Below, in pieces: positions 17,193-24,632 of a DNA stretch of 64,000 nucleotides. The notes under the pieces were generated by a model. The model was not told the DNA's origin, made no database searches, and saw nothing but the letters and a program-made list of their open reading frames with translations. The stretch lies in assembly GCA_019358895.1 (NCBI GenBank), contig JAHHIG010000001.1, forward strand, positions 620,001 through 684,000. The letters run 5' to 3'. The DNA is from Tildeniella nuda ZEHNDER 1965/U140 (GTDB lineage: Bacteria; Cyanobacteriota; Cyanobacteriia; Leptolyngbyales; Leptolyngbyaceae). Position 1 is the stretch's first letter. Every line of letters starts with the position of its first letter. The translations under genes were made by a program, and so were the position numbers.

Positions 17193-17872
17193 CGTAGTAA
17201 GTCTCCTGTACGTAAGCGCTTCTCGATATCTTTAGCGGTCGCCCCTTCGTTGAGCCAGAAGGACGCAGCATCAATTCGGTCTTGACCACCCAGGAGAAAT
17301 TTGCAGTAGGTCTCGCCCATTGAGTAGCACTGAATTTCGATGCAGCTCAACTGCTTTTTCACCATTTCCGTAAAAAAGCCAGCGAACAGTCCGGCATAAA
17401 GGAAACAGACGGGCTTGCCCACGTCACCAAGGCTGCGGGCGATCGCAGAGTCAAACACGTTGATAAACATGAAGCCCTGCTTGCGATCGCCCATGTCTAC
17501 TTCCCAGCGCCCCCAGCCTTGGGAGGTGAAGGGCCACCACCAGGTTTCAAGCAGAAACAAGAGGTTCGTTTGACGCAGATTGCGATCGAATTCTTTTTCA
17601 AACCACTTTTCAAAGAAGAACGCGTCTTTTTGTCCCCATTCGCAGCCGATCGTATACATCGTCGCGGCTGAGGCATCACCCACTTCTTCTTCTAAGCCTT
17701 CAACCAGACCAATGATGAAATCTTCGGTGGTCAGCACATTTCTGCTGCCGTTCCAATCGACGATCGTGCCCTTGTCCTGGTCAAATTGGAAAAAATCCCG
17801 AAACCCGTAATGGTTATGCTTTTTGGGGTTTCTCAACTTGACAGAGTTTTCTTGAGGCGTTGCAATCACCAT
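17189..17872 (-). CDS. V4R-domain protein (slr0144-like), first gene of cluster
   Basis: The 227-residue protein carries a V4R domain. The telltale region is KPVCFLYAGLFAGFFTEMVKKQLSCIEIQCYSMGETYCKFLLGG at about 145-188, matching the later paralogue at 15461-16117 in spacing. The N-terminal half contains NHYGFRDFFQFDQDKG and a tryptophan-rich stretch, LETWWWPFTSQGWGRW, at about 108-123. It is the 5'-most gene of the five-gene cluster and overlaps the next start by 4 nt. Family knowledge: V4R proteins bind small molecules. The ligand here is not known. Confidence 0.8.
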   Translation of the reverse strand: MVIATPQENSVKLRNPKKHNHYGFRDFFQFDQDKGTIVDWNGSRNVLTTEDFIIGLVEGLEEEVGDASAATMYTIGCEWGQKDAFFFEKWFEKEFDRNLRQTNLLFLLETWWWPFTSQGWGRWEVDMGDRKQGFMFINVFDSAIARSLGDVGKPVCFLYAGLFAGFFTEMVKKQLSCIEIQCYSMGETYCKFLLGGQDRIDAASFWLNEGATAKDIEKRLRTGDLLR

Positions 17873-18177
17873 AGTCTTTTCTCAGCGAAATTCAAGTAGT
17901 AGGAATAGTCACGCAAACGGCAAAGCTAGCGACCAGCGACAGTGCTGTAAAGCAAGAGCCAAAACTTTGTGAGCTTTAACCAGGGCAGTCAAGGAAGGGC
18001 AGCAACTGTCGAAGCCAACCGGGAGCTAGGAGAAGAGAGCAGCCGCCTTGAATCAGCTATTGTTAGTGCTTCTGGCTTAATGTTCCCTGGGCTGAGACGA
18101 TCTAACCTGCCGTCATCGATTGGTTGAAAATCTTCACAAATAACCGTTGTCTGAAGGTTGCAAGAACGGTCTTACGT

Positions 18178-18261
18178 ATGCTCGAAATGTTAGGGAAGCT
18201 CTACAATCCGCTGCTTAAACCTCTTTTCAAGGAAAAGTTGCCTGTAGCAAGCGATCGTTGA
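18178..18261 (+). CDS. Possible very short peptide (27 aa)
   Basis: ATG at 18178 to TGA at 18259-18261 gives a 27-residue frame with an amphipathic LGKLYNPLLKPLFK-type helix. The ribosome-binding site is weak. It would be followed 65 nt later by the terminator at 18325. The gap 17873-18649 otherwise has no recognisable gene. The support is slight. Confidence 0.15.
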   Translation: MLEMLGKLYNPLLKPLFKEKLPVASDR

Positions 18262-18269
18262 TACAGTTT

Positions 18270-18296
18270 TTGGACTTGGCAATCACTGATTATAGA
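18270..18296 (+). promoter_or_regulatory. Possible promoter of a short transcript
   Basis: TTGGAC at 18270-18275 and TATAGA at 18291-18296 are spaced by 15 nt. A terminator starts only 30 nt further on. If active, it would give an RNA of about 45 nt. Confidence 0.25.
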
Positions 18297-18324
18297 GATG
18301 TCCTAGAGTCAAATCACCATAACT

Positions 18325-18347
18325 AAGCCTCCCTTGGGGGGCTTTTT
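18325..18347 (+). terminator. Intrinsic terminator
   Basis: AAGCCTCCC (18325-18333) pairs with GGGGGGCTT (18336-18344), with one G-T wobble and a short loop, and is followed by a run of T. No gene of convincing size ends immediately upstream, so its transcript is unidentified. Confidence 0.7.
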
Positions 18348-18649
18348 TGCTGAATGCCTGCATCAAACCTTCAGCGAACGTCACAAGGTTAAACAGTAAG
18401 GCATCAAGCCCGTGATCGCATTTAAGACAGCAGGTATGCTAAAAAACCTGACAAACGCTCAGAAATAGGGTAGATCTAGCAAGGGTATTTCAGGTTGGTT
18501 CACGCAACACTGCAAGCTGAGAGATCAACAGCTTGTAGCGCCGCAAGAGTTTGATTGCCTCACGAACACTAATCGCTGTCAATTCGTCTAAGCTCATTTG
18601 TCTAAAACCGTGTGTGGTAGGTGGGGTCGTGCAAAAAAGACAGAAGTTG

Positions 18650-18859
18650 ATGATGAAAGCTTGGGTTAAAGCGCTAGCAAAGTACCCATTTGTACAGCAG
18701 CAGGTTTGCGATCGCACGGTGGTTTTGATCAGCAGCTTGACGCTGCTGCTGCCACTCTACAGTGGGTTCTTTAACCCAGCGTGGACGTATGCACCCAGTA
18801 CAGAGGAGCCGACTGGCATGCCGACTGAGGTATTGCCAACGCAGTGTCAGCCACTGTGA
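18650..18859 (+). pseudogene. N-terminal signal-anchor piece split off by an in-frame TGA
   Basis: From ATG 18650 this frame encodes a basic start and a strong hydrophobic segment (VVLISSLTLLLPLYSGFF). A Pro/Thr-rich linker follows, then TGA at 18857-18859. Reading through the stop stays in the same frame as the deacetylase at 18890 (the distance is a multiple of three). The natural protein was therefore probably one 603-residue signal-anchored enzyme, and this is its orphaned 5' end, unless the stop is a sequencing error. Confidence 0.6.
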
Positions 18860-18889
18860 TCGACTCAAACTGGCGGGTTAACCCAGCTT

Positions 18890-20461
18890 GTGAGTGATGT
18901 CACTCAAACGGCAACGTGGATGGAACAACCAGCGGTCGGTATGAGTACGTTGCTTGGGCAGGTGGCACCGCAGATGCTGGCGTACTTGAATGCACCAGCC
19001 TTTCCAGAAATTAACCAACGCGCCCGGTTAGCCAGAGTGCCTGTGATGATGTATCACGACATCCTGCCGGAAAAACAGGTGTTTTTTGATGTCACTCCCG
19101 AAGAGTTTGAGCAGCGCCTCCAACTGATCAAGCAGAAAGGCTTAACACCTATCAGCATGGATCAGCTAGTCACACATCTACGGACAGGGCTGCCCTTACC
19201 TGCAAAGCCGATTCTGCTGACCTTTGACGATGGCTATAGCGGTCATTATGATTACGTCTATCCATTGCTAAAAAAATATAATTACCCCGCTCTCTTCGCC
19301 ATTTACACTGCCAAAGTAAGCAAAAAACTAGGGCGATCGAGCCTAACCTGGGAGCAACTGCGGGAGATGGCAAAAGACCCATTGATCACGATCTCTTCCC
19401 ATAGCGTGAGTCATAAAGTGATGGCAGGGCTAACCAAAAGTGAGCTTGCGATCGAAACCCAGGAGTCGAAGCGCATTCTGGAATTAGAGTTGGGTATGCC
19501 TGTGCGCTATTTCACCTATCCTGAAGGGAAGTTTGACGGTCAGGCAGTCGCGGCTGTGAAACAGGCAGGTTACGCTGCCGCACTGACAATGGACGACAAC
19601 GATGAGCGATTAGCAGGGCAATCAGATAATCTGCTGACGATCGGGCGGATTGGGCAATCGCGCCTAACCGAAATGGTGGATGTTGCCTGGGGTGGTCCCA
19701 AACTGCCATCCTGGAACCAGACCTTTGACTTTACGTCTCCTGTCGCTCGCACCGATGCCTCGATTGACAATACGCCGTTTATTTTCATCTCAGGTGGTAG
19801 ACCAACGACGATCCATGCCCGCACTCGCGATCAGGTACCGAAAATTTTGGAAGGAACAGGGGCGATCGCAGCCGTCGATGGTGGGTTTTTCTCCCTGGAG
19901 TTTTTAGACTCTAATGCGATGCTAGGTCCTGTTCTAAGTCAGTCCGAGGGCGAATTTATCCCTGGCAAGCGGGGCGAAATTCCTTTCCTTGCCAAGCGTC
20001 CGCTGGTGTTGATTAGTCCCAATGCCGTTAAGTTTGTGCCCTTTGATTACATCAAACACAATACTCTGAAAGGCATTCAGGCGGAAATGCCCGATGTTAC
20101 AGATGCGTTTGTGGCGGCTGGCTGGCTTGTGGACAATGAGCAGCCTCAACCCATTGAGCGCTTTGGTCGCCTGTATAGCGTCAACGAACTACGGCACCGA
20201 GCTTTCTGGGGCATTAACCAGGCAGGGCAACCAAAAATTGGGGTTTCTCAGGAACCGATCGGCTCGGTTGATTTAGGAGCCGCGCTAGCCAAAGCAGGTT
20301 TTCGGGATGCGGTCATGCTTGACTCTGGTGCCAGCACATCCCTCGCCTACAAAGGCGCTTCATTGGTGGGTTATACACCTCGCCCCGTACCGCATGTTGT
20401 GGCGCTGGTGCCACCTGCGGACGAACTGAACGCACGTTGCGCGTTAGTATCCTCTCGTTAG
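18890..20461 (+). CDS. Polysaccharide deacetylase fused to phosphodiester glycosidase (NAGPA) domain
   Basis: The frame from GTG 18890 encodes 523 residues. The first half is a NodB-type deacetylase with MMYHDI, TFDDG in LLTFDDGYSG, and the metal-binding SHSVSH. The second half is a NAGPA/phosphodiester-glycosidase domain with FISGGRPTTIHART, AAVDGGFF, and the late LDSGASTSLAY motif. Both domains act on cell-envelope or secreted polysaccharide, so the enzyme is expected outside the cytoplasm. This reading frame has no signal sequence, because the signal anchor is cut off by an in-frame stop at 18857. The actual start may be GTG 18890 or ATG 18941. Either the protein is now cytosolic or the gene is inactive. 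Confidence 0.85.
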   Translation: MSDVTQTATWMEQPAVGMSTLLGQVAPQMLAYLNAPAFPEINQRARLARVPVMMYHDILPEKQVFFDVTPEEFEQRLQLIKQKGLTPISMDQLVTHLRTGLPLPAKPILLTFDDGYSGHYDYVYPLLKKYNYPALFAIYTAKVSKKLGRSSLTWEQLREMAKDPLITISSHSVSHKVMAGLTKSELAIETQESKRILELELGMPVRYFTYPEGKFDGQAVAAVKQAGYAAALTMDDNDERLAGQSDNLLTIGRIGQSRLTEMVDVAWGGPKLPSWNQTFDFTSPVARTDASIDNTPFIFISGGRPTTIHARTRDQVPKILEGTGAIAAVDGGFFSLEFLDSNAMLGPVLSQSEGEFIPGKRGEIPFLAKRPLVLISPNAVKFVPFDYIKHNTLKGIQAEMPDVTDAFVAAGWLVDNEQPQPIERFGRLYSVNELRHRAFWGINQAGQPKIGVSQEPIGSVDLGAALAKAGFRDAVMLDSGASTSLAYKGASLVGYTPRPVPHVVALVPPADELNARCALVSSR

Positions 20462-20590
20462 GTTGAGCAAACTTCGCCACACGCTTCTGTAGATGCTTCT
20501 GTAGATGGTCTCATACAGTGGTTTTTGAGTTTCACCTCGACCTAAAGGGAGACTGGAGGTTTGTATGAGCGTGAAGTAGACCTCACTAGC

Positions 20591-20771
20591 ATGACAACTC
20601 CCCACTTCGAGCCTGTATCTAGACCATCTAGCTGATGCAGAAGCCTTACAAGCTTATCTGGATCAACAACACGCTGAGAACCCAGACTTACGGGTTTATA
20701 AAGCTGAGGACGATGTAGCTGAAGCGATCGCAGACTACTTGGAGAGTAAAAGACAGCAAGAAGCCTCCTAA
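20591..20771 (+). pseudogene. Frameshifted small gene
   Basis: ATG 20591 starts MTTPHFEP, and this frame stops after 14 residues. In a second frame the sequence continues as LYLDHLADAEALQAYL and runs to TAA at 20769-20771 with a coherent acidic, helical composition. One shifted base near 20610-20620 would join them into a protein of about 60 residues. The family is not recognised. It lies just upstream of the DUF6883/DUF4926 pair and may have belonged to it. Confidence 0.4.
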
Positions 20772-20839
20772 AACGGTCAATCTTTAGATCAAGGGTGGGC
20801 ACTGCTGCTGGCTAACGTGCAGGGATGTCATGTCTATCT

Positions 20840-21172
20840 ATGAAGTTACCCAACCCTGACCAAGCCGTTATCGACATGCAAAAGCTGACTAATTACTGCC
20901 TGAATCCAGAACATGCGGATGGACAACATAAAGCCTACGTTTTTCAAGCGGCATTAGGCATTCGGTTAGAAAACGCAATCGAGTTACGAGATGCTTTGTT
21001 ACAAGCAGTTAAAAACGATGATGCTGTTCCAGGCAAATTGAATCAACATGGACAAAAATATGTCATTGATTTTTCTATGACTCGGTTTGAAAAGCTGGCA
21101 GTCGTTCGGAGTGCCTGGATCGTGCGCTATGACGAGAACTTTCCTCGGTTAGTAACTTGTTATATTTTATAA
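20840..21172 (+). CDS. DUF6883 domain protein, toxin candidate
   Basis: I take ATG 20840 (MKLPNPDQAVIDMQKL) as the start, because family members begin this way. ATG 20825 is the alternative. The 110-residue product contains LTNYCLNPEHADGQHKAYVFQAALGI (about 13-38) and VIDFSMTRFEKLAVVRSAWIVRYDE, which match DUF6883 as I remember it. This domain also occurs at the C-terminal ends of larger toxin-like proteins, so nuclease-type activity is possible. The gene is followed after 14 bp by a DUF4926 gene with a strong Shine-Dalgarno site. That arrangement suggests a toxin-antitoxin or effector-immunity pair, which is inference. Confidence 0.7.
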   Translation: MKLPNPDQAVIDMQKLTNYCLNPEHADGQHKAYVFQAALGIRLENAIELRDALLQAVKNDDAVPGKLNQHGQKYVIDFSMTRFEKLAVVRSAWIVRYDENFPRLVTCYIL

Positions 21173-21186
21173 AGGAGGCTTAACAA

Positions 21187-21414
21187 ATGAATTCACCAAT
21201 GAAATTGTTGGATGTGATCGCACTGATTGAAGACTTGCCAGATCTAAGGCTGTATCGTGGGCAGGTTGGAACCATTGTCGAAGTGTACGAACCTGGCGTT
21301 TTTGAGGTTGAGTTCAGCGATACGCAAGGACGAACGTATGCGCTGGAAACATTAAAGCAGAAACAATTAATGGCGTTGTACCATCAACCGATCGCTGAAA
21401 TCGTACCGCTCTAA
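21187..21414 (+). CDS. DUF4926 domain protein, likely partner of DUF6883
   Basis: The 75-residue protein matches DUF4926, with LLDVIALIEDLPDLRLYRGQVGTIVEVYEPGVFEVEF at about 7-43. This is a small SH3-like beta barrel according to general family knowledge. An optimal GGAGG site lies about 9 nt before the ATG. It follows the DUF6883 gene with only 14 bp between them, so the two are one operon. In many cyanobacteria the two domains are neighbours (recollection). This protein is the presumed antitoxin or immunity partner. Direct functional evidence is not available from sequence. Confidence 0.75.
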   Translation: MNSPMKLLDVIALIEDLPDLRLYRGQVGTIVEVYEPGVFEVEFSDTQGRTYALETLKQKQLMALYHQPIAEIVPL

Positions 21415-21478
21415 AACGAATGAGTCAAATTTTACAAAATTTATTTAAGGCTTCCAATTTTTTAATCGACGCTGAATC

Positions 21479-21769
21479 CTACTTTAATAATCCTTGCGCC
21501 TCCAAAACTTGGTAGAGCTTTTCTCCTACATCACTACAGCTTTCTGGTGTGAACAGATGTGGTTCAAAGTTAGATGAGAACACACTCGATATAACTAGGG
21601 TTGCATCATGACTCGATTGAATTCGAGGAATTTGACTAGCTATTGATGCAATCTCACTATCAAATTCATCTGGAGGTGCGCCAGTTTTTAGAAGCCCATA
21701 CGGATCCCATTCTTGTATGGTTGCACGGACTGTACCGAGCGCCAGGTCGTAATCGCGCTTTGTATTCAC
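21479..21769 (-). CDS. DUF1871-like protein
   Basis: The 96-residue product starts at GTG 21769. It contains TIQEWDPYGLLKTGAPPDEFDSEI at about 17-40, which resembles the conserved core of DUF1871 (an I-x-x-WDP-x-GLL pattern followed by DE(F/Y)D-EI). The family is uncharacterised but common near toxin-like genes, where it may be an immunity protein. It is convergent with the DUF6883/DUF4926 pair, so it is not obviously part of that operon. No signal sequence or membrane segment is present. Confidence 0.6.
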   Translation of the reverse strand: MNTKRDYDLALGTVRATIQEWDPYGLLKTGAPPDEFDSEIASIASQIPRIQSSHDATLVISSVFSSNFEPHLFTPESCSDVGEKLYQVLEAQGLLK

Positions 21770-21818
21770 ACGTTAAGATTCTTCATCAATTCTACTTGCT
21801 GAGCACCGAATAACTGGT

Positions 21819-22487
21819 TCACTCTTCACTCTTTGCTTCTAGTTCAGCCAACGCATAACGGGCGATCGCCAAACTTAAACGAGCCTGTTCAACCTCAGAA
21901 AGCGCGTCCCATTCAACAGAACGGACGCGATTGAGGGTCGCTTCAATGGGGGTGTCGTTGCCTCGCATAGCATGAGCAAGGGGACGTGCCAGGACGTATA
22001 AATCGTCTTCTGCCAGGTTGGGAAGTGCCTCTTGAACACACTGCACGAGCTGATCAGCGAGAGAGATGGAACTGGACAAAACGTGTTGGGCGCGGGTGGC
22101 GATCGCAGTCAATAACTGTTGGGGAACGCGGGTCGCAAAGCGCTGCATGAGGGATTCTTGGAGGGATGCCGTAGACCAAAGCTGATTCACCTGGGCAAAG
22201 AACACATTGGAACGGGTAGCGACTTCATCTACTTTCCAGTCATCCAGGGGTAACGCTTGCTCTAAGGCTGTAAAGAATGGTTCTGACTCAGGTGTCGCAG
22301 GGTTCCAGACGTAAGGAATCTTGGCATTCGGGTCTTCTGCAACCATAAACTTGTCTTCGGTAAGCGGTGCATCTCCCGTCCAGGAAGAACTTACACCTTC
22401 CGCATGAAGCAGTGCTGCCCACAGCGCTTGCTCAACATTAGCCTCTGAATTTGCTTGATTGTCGGAACACATTACTTTATTTTCCAT
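21819..22487 (-). CDS. Conserved hypothetical acidic protein next to CHAT-FHA
   Basis: I place the start at ATG 22487 (MENKVMCSDN), because an AGGAG site lies 8 nt upstream. The GTG at 22508 is less likely. The 222-residue protein is acidic and largely helical in the C-terminal half, with LADQLVQCVQEALPNLAEDDLYVLARPLAHAMRG at about 138-171. No domain is recognised. It lies about 170 bp downstream of the CHAT-FHA gene on the same strand and is probably co-transcribed. It is a candidate partner or substrate of the protease, which is inference from position only. Confidence 0.65.
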   Translation of the reverse strand: MENKVMCSDNQANSEANVEQALWAALLHAEGVSSSWTGDAPLTEDKFMVAEDPNAKIPYVWNPATPESEPFFTALEQALPLDDWKVDEVATRSNVFFAQVNQLWSTASLQESLMQRFATRVPQQLLTAIATRAQHVLSSSISLADQLVQCVQEALPNLAEDDLYVLARPLAHAMRGNDTPIEATLNRVRSVEWDALSEVEQARLSLAIARYALAELEAKSEE

Positions 22488-22660
22488 AGCGAAACTCCTA
22501 TCATGCACTGAAAAAATGACCTCGTTGGTGTGATCTACATGGGGATCGCTGTCCGTTCCGCAACTCGATCTAATTTACGTCATTTGGGTGAGAAATGTCT
22601 GCTCCAGAATGGACTTGAACGTCGGCACAGGGGCAGTTGAGGCTTCTGGCATTGAAGCCT

Positions 22661-24388
22661 TTAAACGGTAGAACTGCCTGGTGTGTCCAAAGCTGTGGTA
22701 AATTCCAGCGCCTCGTTTTGGGAACTGCCAAATTTTAATTGCGTACCCGGTGGCAAGGGTACTTCCTGACGATGGACTTTACGCCAGCTATTGGCTTCCA
22801 CACCAGGCTCCAGCATCCAGGTGCCAAAGCGCGAAACGTCTTCGAGAAAGTAGGACGTTTCGGCATTACTACTGGGTTGCGACTGACGACAAAAAATGAC
22901 GGCGTGTTTGCGCGAGACACCACCCTGATCTTCCTGTAGTACCAGATCGTTTTCGCCCCGATCGCGCCCGACTCGCATAAAGCCGTTCTGAATATGCCAA
23001 ACTTTTGCAGTGACGAGCGATCGCAGGGCAGCATCGGGCTTGGGCTGTCCCAGGCGCGTAATGGGTCCTGGCATTGCGGTTAAGCCACCCTCAAGCGGCT
23101 GCAACAGTTCGCCATCAAATTCGGGATGCATATAGAGTACAGGCAGCGTCCATGCCTGTTGGTTGAAGCGATACAGCGTGAGCAGATGCTGACGGGCAAC
23201 GGCAACTGCCTGATCGATTGGCACTCGTCCTGAGAGTGCTCTGGCAAACGCTTGAATAAAACTCAGCGCTTCTTCGTCAGTAATGGAATCACGCATTCCT
23301 AGAACGGCTGGCACGCCATGATGGATCAGCACCTCTGCGAGACTACTGCGCGGCATCGCCTGCGATCGCGAGACTGATGGTGTCACTGTGGAGTCTGCGA
23401 TCGGTTCGTGATCGGGTTGGGCACCCCAGCAGGCATTAAAGACTGCTAGCTTCACTTGACAGCGAGTGAGCACTTGCGCCAGCTCAGTGCCATTCAAAGT
23501 CATACCAGGTCGCAAAAACAGCAGCCCACCGTCTGGAGCTGGAACACCGTGTCCCGCATAGAAAAACACGTTATAGGTATGCTTTTCAAGCTGACTGATC
23601 AAAGCGGCTGGCGTAGGTTGCACCAGCGTATCCACCTGACAGGGTGTAATTGTTGCGCCCCCAATACCACTGCTGCCAGACGTGGTTAGCAGGTGTGCCA
23701 GTACATGGGCTTCTTGCTCAAGCTGCAAGGTTTGTAGTGTTTCGGGATGAGCCGTACTTGCAGAGCCATGAGAAAAACCCGACGCTGGTTCAGAATCCTG
23801 ACCCAACACCAGCAAAATCTTAAGAATGTTGTCCGATCGCAGCTCTGGCAACGGATGGACATCGCTGGTCGTGCGGCTAAACAACAGTTGCTGCTGAAGA
23901 GAAATGGGCTGTTTCCCCGCACCATCCTGCATAATTTCCCACGGCAACGCCACCAAGTTCGGATCACGCACTTCCAGCCGTAGCCGCAGCGGTTTCGATT
24001 GCCCCATCGCAATCCCCTGACTATGGTTGAGGCTACCCTGAATGGCACCATCAAAAAGCCACTGCCAGAGGCTCATTCCCAGGCTTTGCATCAACCGCCC
24101 CGACTGGCTGATGGGCGGAGTGGGAGCTGATGGCGGTGTCTCCAGTGGCAAGATGAGATTAGGAGGCAGGGCATCGACTTGTGAGACTTGCGGCACGTCC
24201 GGTAGGCTTCTGGTCGAAAACATCTCTTGCCAGCCGTCCCACAGATGCTTTAAGGACTCCGACCACAGACAGTCATGCAGAACATAACCCCCTGGATACG
24301 GAGCCTGTGTGACGTGAATCGCAAAGTGGTTGGCGGCGCGTAAAGGTGCGATCGCCAAATTCAAGCAGGGAATTTCAGACAAGGACAT
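22661..24388 (-). CDS. CHAT-domain caspase-like protease fused to FHA domain
   Basis: The 575-residue protein combines two domains. The CHAT (caspase-like) domain spans about residues 110-430. The catalytic histidine is in FFYAGHG (His280) and the cysteine is in VFNACWG (Cys320). The C-terminal FHA domain (about 470-565) has MRVGRDRGENDLVL and VSRKHAVI, the phosphothreonine-recognition residues. Family knowledge: CHAT proteases cut protein substrates in bacterial immunity and cell death, and FHA domains bind phosphothreonine peptides. A phospho-dependent protease is therefore likely. An uncharacterised 222-residue protein is encoded downstream. No transmembrane segment is visible. Confidence 0.88.
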   Translation of the reverse strand: MSLSEIPCLNLAIAPLRAANHFAIHVTQAPYPGGYVLHDCLWSESLKHLWDGWQEMFSTRSLPDVPQVSQVDALPPNLILPLETPPSAPTPPISQSGRLMQSLGMSLWQWLFDGAIQGSLNHSQGIAMGQSKPLRLRLEVRDPNLVALPWEIMQDGAGKQPISLQQQLLFSRTTSDVHPLPELRSDNILKILLVLGQDSEPASGFSHGSASTAHPETLQTLQLEQEAHVLAHLLTTSGSSGIGGATITPCQVDTLVQPTPAALISQLEKHTYNVFFYAGHGVPAPDGGLLFLRPGMTLNGTELAQVLTRCQVKLAVFNACWGAQPDHEPIADSTVTPSVSRSQAMPRSSLAEVLIHHGVPAVLGMRDSITDEEALSFIQAFARALSGRVPIDQAVAVARQHLLTLYRFNQQAWTLPVLYMHPEFDGELLQPLEGGLTAMPGPITRLGQPKPDAALRSLVTAKVWHIQNGFMRVGRDRGENDLVLQEDQGGVSRKHAVIFCRQSQPSSNAETSYFLEDVSRFGTWMLEPGVEANSWRKVHRQEVPLPPGTQLKFGSSQNEALEFTTALDTPGSSTV

Positions 24389-24479
24389 TCAAAGGGACGA
24401 CCAGCCCATCACGACATCAGGATTGTTTTAAATAGTCTAGTCCGAGTTTGCCTCAGTTGATAGCAGGAGACGGGAGAAA

Positions 24480-24632
24480 GGATGAAAGCTAAAGGCTAAA
24501 TTTCGAGTTTTGAGCTTCGAGTTTTGAATTACTTCTACCCTCTACCTCCCGCCTCCTACCCTCTGCCCTCTGCCTCCTGCCCTCTGCCTCCTGCCCTCTG
24601 CCTCCTGCCCTCTACCTCCTGCCTCCTGCCCT
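24480..24632. repeat. AGGCTAAA/CTCTGCCTCCTGCC repeat block
   Basis: The block has short GCTAAAGG units on the left and about six CCTCTGCCTCCTGC units on the right, just after the stop of the penicillin-binding protein 2 gene. It is the same repeat type as at 2135-2230 and inside ligA. Confidence 0.8.

Noticed and set aside
18325-18347. Yfr1-type small RNA
   Set aside because: The ACTCCTCACAC core typical of Yfr1 is missing, although the size and terminator are similar.
18490-18597. 35-residue minus-strand frame MSLDELTAISVREAIKLL
   Set aside because: The composition is plausible, but there is no ribosome-binding site and no family, so support is insufficient.
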